Shown: positions 53,175-55,106 of the stretch, piece after piece
Position numbering within the stretch: the stretch's first letter is position 1
Layout: each line of letters begins with the position of its first letter
Source: Oceanospirillales bacterium
GTDB lineage: Bacteria; Pseudomonadota; Gammaproteobacteria; Xanthomonadales; SZUA-36
Direction of reading: 5' to 3'
Assembly (NCBI GenBank): GCA_003233115.1
Contig: QIKV01000196.1
Span: 1-55,106, forward strand
Length of the DNA stretch: 55,106 nucleotides
The notes under the pieces: generated by a model
What the model was told of the DNA's origin: nothing
Seen by the model: only the letters and a program-made list of their open reading frames with translations
Databases searched by the model: none
Position numbers and translations under genes: made by a program

Positions 53175-54281
53175 ATGCACTTACCCACAAATTCGCGACA
53201 CACTCCGACTACCCAGGTCATTGAGATCGCCATTCGGCTGGGAATTATTATTTTGATTCTGGCCTGGAGCCTGCAAATACTTTCACCCTTCATTTCACTG
53301 ATTGCCTGGGGAGCGATCATCGCTGTTGCGGTCTACTCTCCGTTCCTGAAACTGGCCAAAAAACTGGGTGGGCGAAAGAAACTGGCGGTCACGCTGTTTG
53401 CTGTCATCAGTATCGCAACGATCCTTATCCCGGTTATTTCACTATCCTCATCACTGGTGGAAAGTGCGATTACTATCGGTAGTGAAATCGGTACCGGCAC
53501 AGTAAGCATACCTCCGCCATCTGAATCTGTGCGTGAATGGCCATTGATCGGCGAGAAAACCTATACATTCTGGAATCAGGCTTCAAGCGACCTGGGCGCT
53601 TTACTGGAAAAGTACCCCCACCAGCTATCCAGTATAGGTAAGAAATTGCTGGCTGCTGCTGCGGGTGTAGGTTCCGGCATCTTGCAATTTATCATTTCAC
53701 TGATCATCGCCGCAGCCTTCCTGGTGAGTGCTGATACGGTCAGTAGAAGCATGCAAAGGCTTGCCAGGCGCTTGTCAGGAGACCACGGTGAAGCGTTGTT
53801 GACAATGTCAGCCAACACGGTTCGCAGTGTCACCATCGGGGTGATTGGCATTGCTTTCATCCAGGCGGTATTGGGGGGGCTCGGCATGATGTTCGTCGGT
53901 GTGCCGGCAGCCGGACTTTTGGCCATTGTCATACTTGTTTTTGCGATAGCCCAGTTACCGCCGATACTGGTTCTGGCACCGGTAATCTTTTACGTCTTTT
54001 CTGTCGAAAGCACGACCGTGGCCGTGGTCTTCACCGTCTGGAGCATCCTGGTCAGCGTGAGTGACGCTGTCCTGAAGCCGATGTTGCTGGGCCGGGGCGT
54101 AGATGCACCAATGATGGTTATCTTGCTGGGTGCGATTGGTGGAATGATCACCTCCGGCATCGTAGGGTTGTTCATCGGTGCCGTCGTGCTCGCGGTTGGC
54201 TACAAACTTTTCCAGGCGTGGATTGAAATGGATGAAGCGGCACCGGCAGTTCCACCTGAGACCGGTTCCTCAACACAATAA
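53175..54281 (+). CDS. AI-2E family transporter (YdiK/TqsA type)
   Basis: A 368-residue permease with about eight TM helices in the AI-2E pattern: an N-terminal pair (IAIRLGIIILILAWSLQILSPFISLIAWGAIIAVAVYSPF), a central soluble region with TVSRSMQRLARRLSG, and a C-terminal bundle with VLKPMLLGRGVDAPMMVILLGAIGGM. Family members export AI-2 or act as ion antiporters; the substrate here cannot be told. AGGAG precedes the ATG by 9 bases. Confidence 0.92.
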   Translation: MHLPTNSRHTPTTQVIEIAIRLGIIILILAWSLQILSPFISLIAWGAIIAVAVYSPFLKLAKKLGGRKKLAVTLFAVISIATILIPVISLSSSLVESAITIGSEIGTGTVSIPPPSESVREWPLIGEKTYTFWNQASSDLGALLEKYPHQLSSIGKKLLAAAAGVGSGILQFIISLIIAAAFLVSADTVSRSMQRLARRLSGDHGEALLTMSANTVRSVTIGVIGIAFIQAVLGGLGMMFVGVPAAGLLAIVILVFAIAQLPPILVLAPVIFYVFSVESTTVAVVFTVWSILVSVSDAVLKPMLLGRGVDAPMMVILLGAIGGMITSGIVGLFIGAVVLAVGYKLFQAWIEMDEAAPAVPPETGSSTQ

Positions 54282-54338
54282 CAGCCCCGCCGGAAAGACC
54301 GACAGAGCGACCGGCACCTAACAGACTGGAGAATCGAC

Positions 54339-54815
54339 ATGCTAATTCCATTACTGCTGGGCAGCGCTACGGTACTCGCTTCCATGAGCATTCAGGTTGC
54401 CGTCGTGGTCATAATGATCCGCTACCTGTTCAGGATCCTGAACCGTGAAGGCCGCAAAACTGATGGTTTTGGCTTCGATACCTATGTTATAAGCATGGTG
54501 TTGTTATTGTTATTTGCAGGCCACCTGCTGCAAATTGCCATTTGGGCCATATTATTTATTAAGCTTGGTGAGTTCGGTGATTTTCAGACCGCTTTTTACC
54601 ACTCCAGTGTCAATTTTGCCTCACTGGGCTACGGTGATATCGTCATGAGCGAGAGATGGCGCCTGCTGGGAGCGCTGGAAGCCATTAATGGCGTCCTGAT
54701 GTTCGGCCTTTCCGCCGGCACCCTGCTGTCGGTCATGACCAGGCTGTTTTCCCGCCACACAGTGAATATGCCGGACCCACAAGACAGGGCGGCTTCGTCC
54801 GACAGCCATTCATAG
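54339..54815 (+). CDS. Two-TM potassium-type ion channel
   Basis: A 158-residue protein with an extra N-terminal helix (about 5-32), a TM helix (about 48-75), a pore loop and a final TM helix (about 108-132). The selectivity filter reads SLGYGD (GYGD at 97-100), close to the potassium channel TVGYGD. The tail is short and soluble, with no RCK domain. It belongs to the Ion_trans_2-type pore family. GGAG lies 7 bases before the ATG. Its stop codon shares a base with the GTG start of the next gene. Confidence 0.8.
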   Translation: MLIPLLLGSATVLASMSIQVAVVVIMIRYLFRILNREGRKTDGFGFDTYVISMVLLLLFAGHLLQIAIWAILFIKLGEFGDFQTAFYHSSVNFASLGYGDIVMSERWRLLGALEAINGVLMFGLSAGTLLSVMTRLFSRHTVNMPDPQDRAASSDSHS

Positions 54816-55106
54816 TGCACCACGCCGGTAAAACAGCACTGTATGTACTGCTGTTTTTGCAATTGGTTTCATGTGCGCCCGTTGGCCCGAATTTTGTAAA
54901 GCCCGAGGCCAAACTACCGCCTGGCTGGTCTGAAGCAGACAGGAACGGGCTGGATCCTTCGCCCATCAGTCAACCGCAATGGTGGCGTGCTTTTAATGAC
55001 CCGGTCCTCGACAAGCTGGTTGAAACCGCCTGGCAGCAAAACAATTCCCTTGAGATCGCCGGCCTGCGCGTACTGGAGGCCCGCGCGCAACTGGGCATTG
55101 CCCAGG
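54815..55106 (+). CDS. RND efflux outer-membrane lipoprotein (NodT family), 3' end outside the window
   Basis: The frame opens with GTG at 54815, sharing the last base of the preceding stop, and runs 97 codons to the window edge. It encodes a lipoprotein signal with lipobox LQLVSC (Cys at about residue 20) and then CAPVGPNFVKPEAKLPPGW. WWRAFNDPVLDKLVETAWQQNNSLEIAGLRVLEARAQLGIAQ, the N-terminal signature of OprM/NodT-type channels, follows. These form the outer-membrane duct of RND pumps. Partner pump genes would lie beyond the window. Confidence 0.88.
   Translation, partial: MHHAGKTALYVLLFLQLVSCAPVGPNFVKPEAKLPPGWSEADRNGLDPSPISQPQWWRAFNDPVLDKLVETAWQQNNSLEIAGLRVLEARAQLGIAQ

Noticed and set aside
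1-55106. tRNA and rRNA genes
   Set aside because: No cloverleaf with a GTTCRANYC-type T-loop and CCA end, and no rRNA sequence, was recognised while reading; a short tRNA could still be confirmed or excluded only by a dedicated scan.

Overview
The window reads as a continuous piece of a gammaproteobacterial chromosome of moderate GC. The clearest phylogenetic signals are gene orders: pepA-holC-valS divergent from lptF-lptG, holD next to rimI, xerD next to dsbC, and ygfB-pepP-ubiH-ubiI facing a ZapB-like gene, zapA, 6S RNA and the 5-formyl-THF cyclo-ligase gene. The type II secretion genes run E-F-G-H-I-J-K-L-M-N(C)-D, as in Xanthomonas-type systems rather than the enterobacterial C-to-O order. 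No rRNA, tRNA, prophage, insertion sequence or CRISPR array was recognised.

Layout. 1-4.1 kb (minus): a secreted PpiC-type prolyl isomerase, an Ig-like secreted protein and a large secreted protein of unknown function, all just downstream of the secretion operon. 4.1-15.4 kb (minus): a complete T2SS core operon. It has a secretin with its own lipoprotein signal and a lipoprotein gene 3 bp after it. 15.5-21.9 kb (minus): an unusual membrane protein, purL, dsbC and xerD. 22-27 kb (minus): a TonB2/TtpC-type energy-transducing operon (DUF3450, long ExbB-like, ExbB, ExbD, TonB, TPR). 27.3-35 kb: an RDD protein behind a hairpin, lptG/lptF, then pepA-holC-valS. 34.8-36.6 kb (minus): rimI, a diverged holD and pssA. 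36.7-41.5 kb: a DUF4124 protein, proS, a repeat cluster, a MscS channel and trpS. 41.6-44.2 kb: a SRPBCC protein divergent from oxyR, then a cysteine synthase. 44.4-51.5 kb: the ubiquinone hydroxylase/pepP/ygfB operon, divergent from zapB-like, zapA, 6S RNA, fau, an EVE-domain gene and rpiA. 51.5-55.1 kb: a doubtful small ORF, a cytochrome c, an Rrf2 regulator without Fe-S ligands, an AI-2E family permease, a two-TM ion channel and the start of an RND outer-membrane lipoprotein cut by the window end.

Most genes are housekeeping. I see no gene set that amounts to a new defence, mobile or biosynthetic system. The points of interest are mainly regulatory or family-level. They include a perfect 14-bp stem that buries the Shine-Dalgarno site of the RDD gene and spacers isolating the major pseudopilin gene inside an otherwise overlapping T2SS operon. 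There is also an OxyR half-site on the oxyR -10 box, two apparently leaderless starts, a GspE without its zinc cysteines, an Rrf2 regulator without cluster cysteines, a diverged psi subunit gene, and a family of dispersed palindromic repeats.
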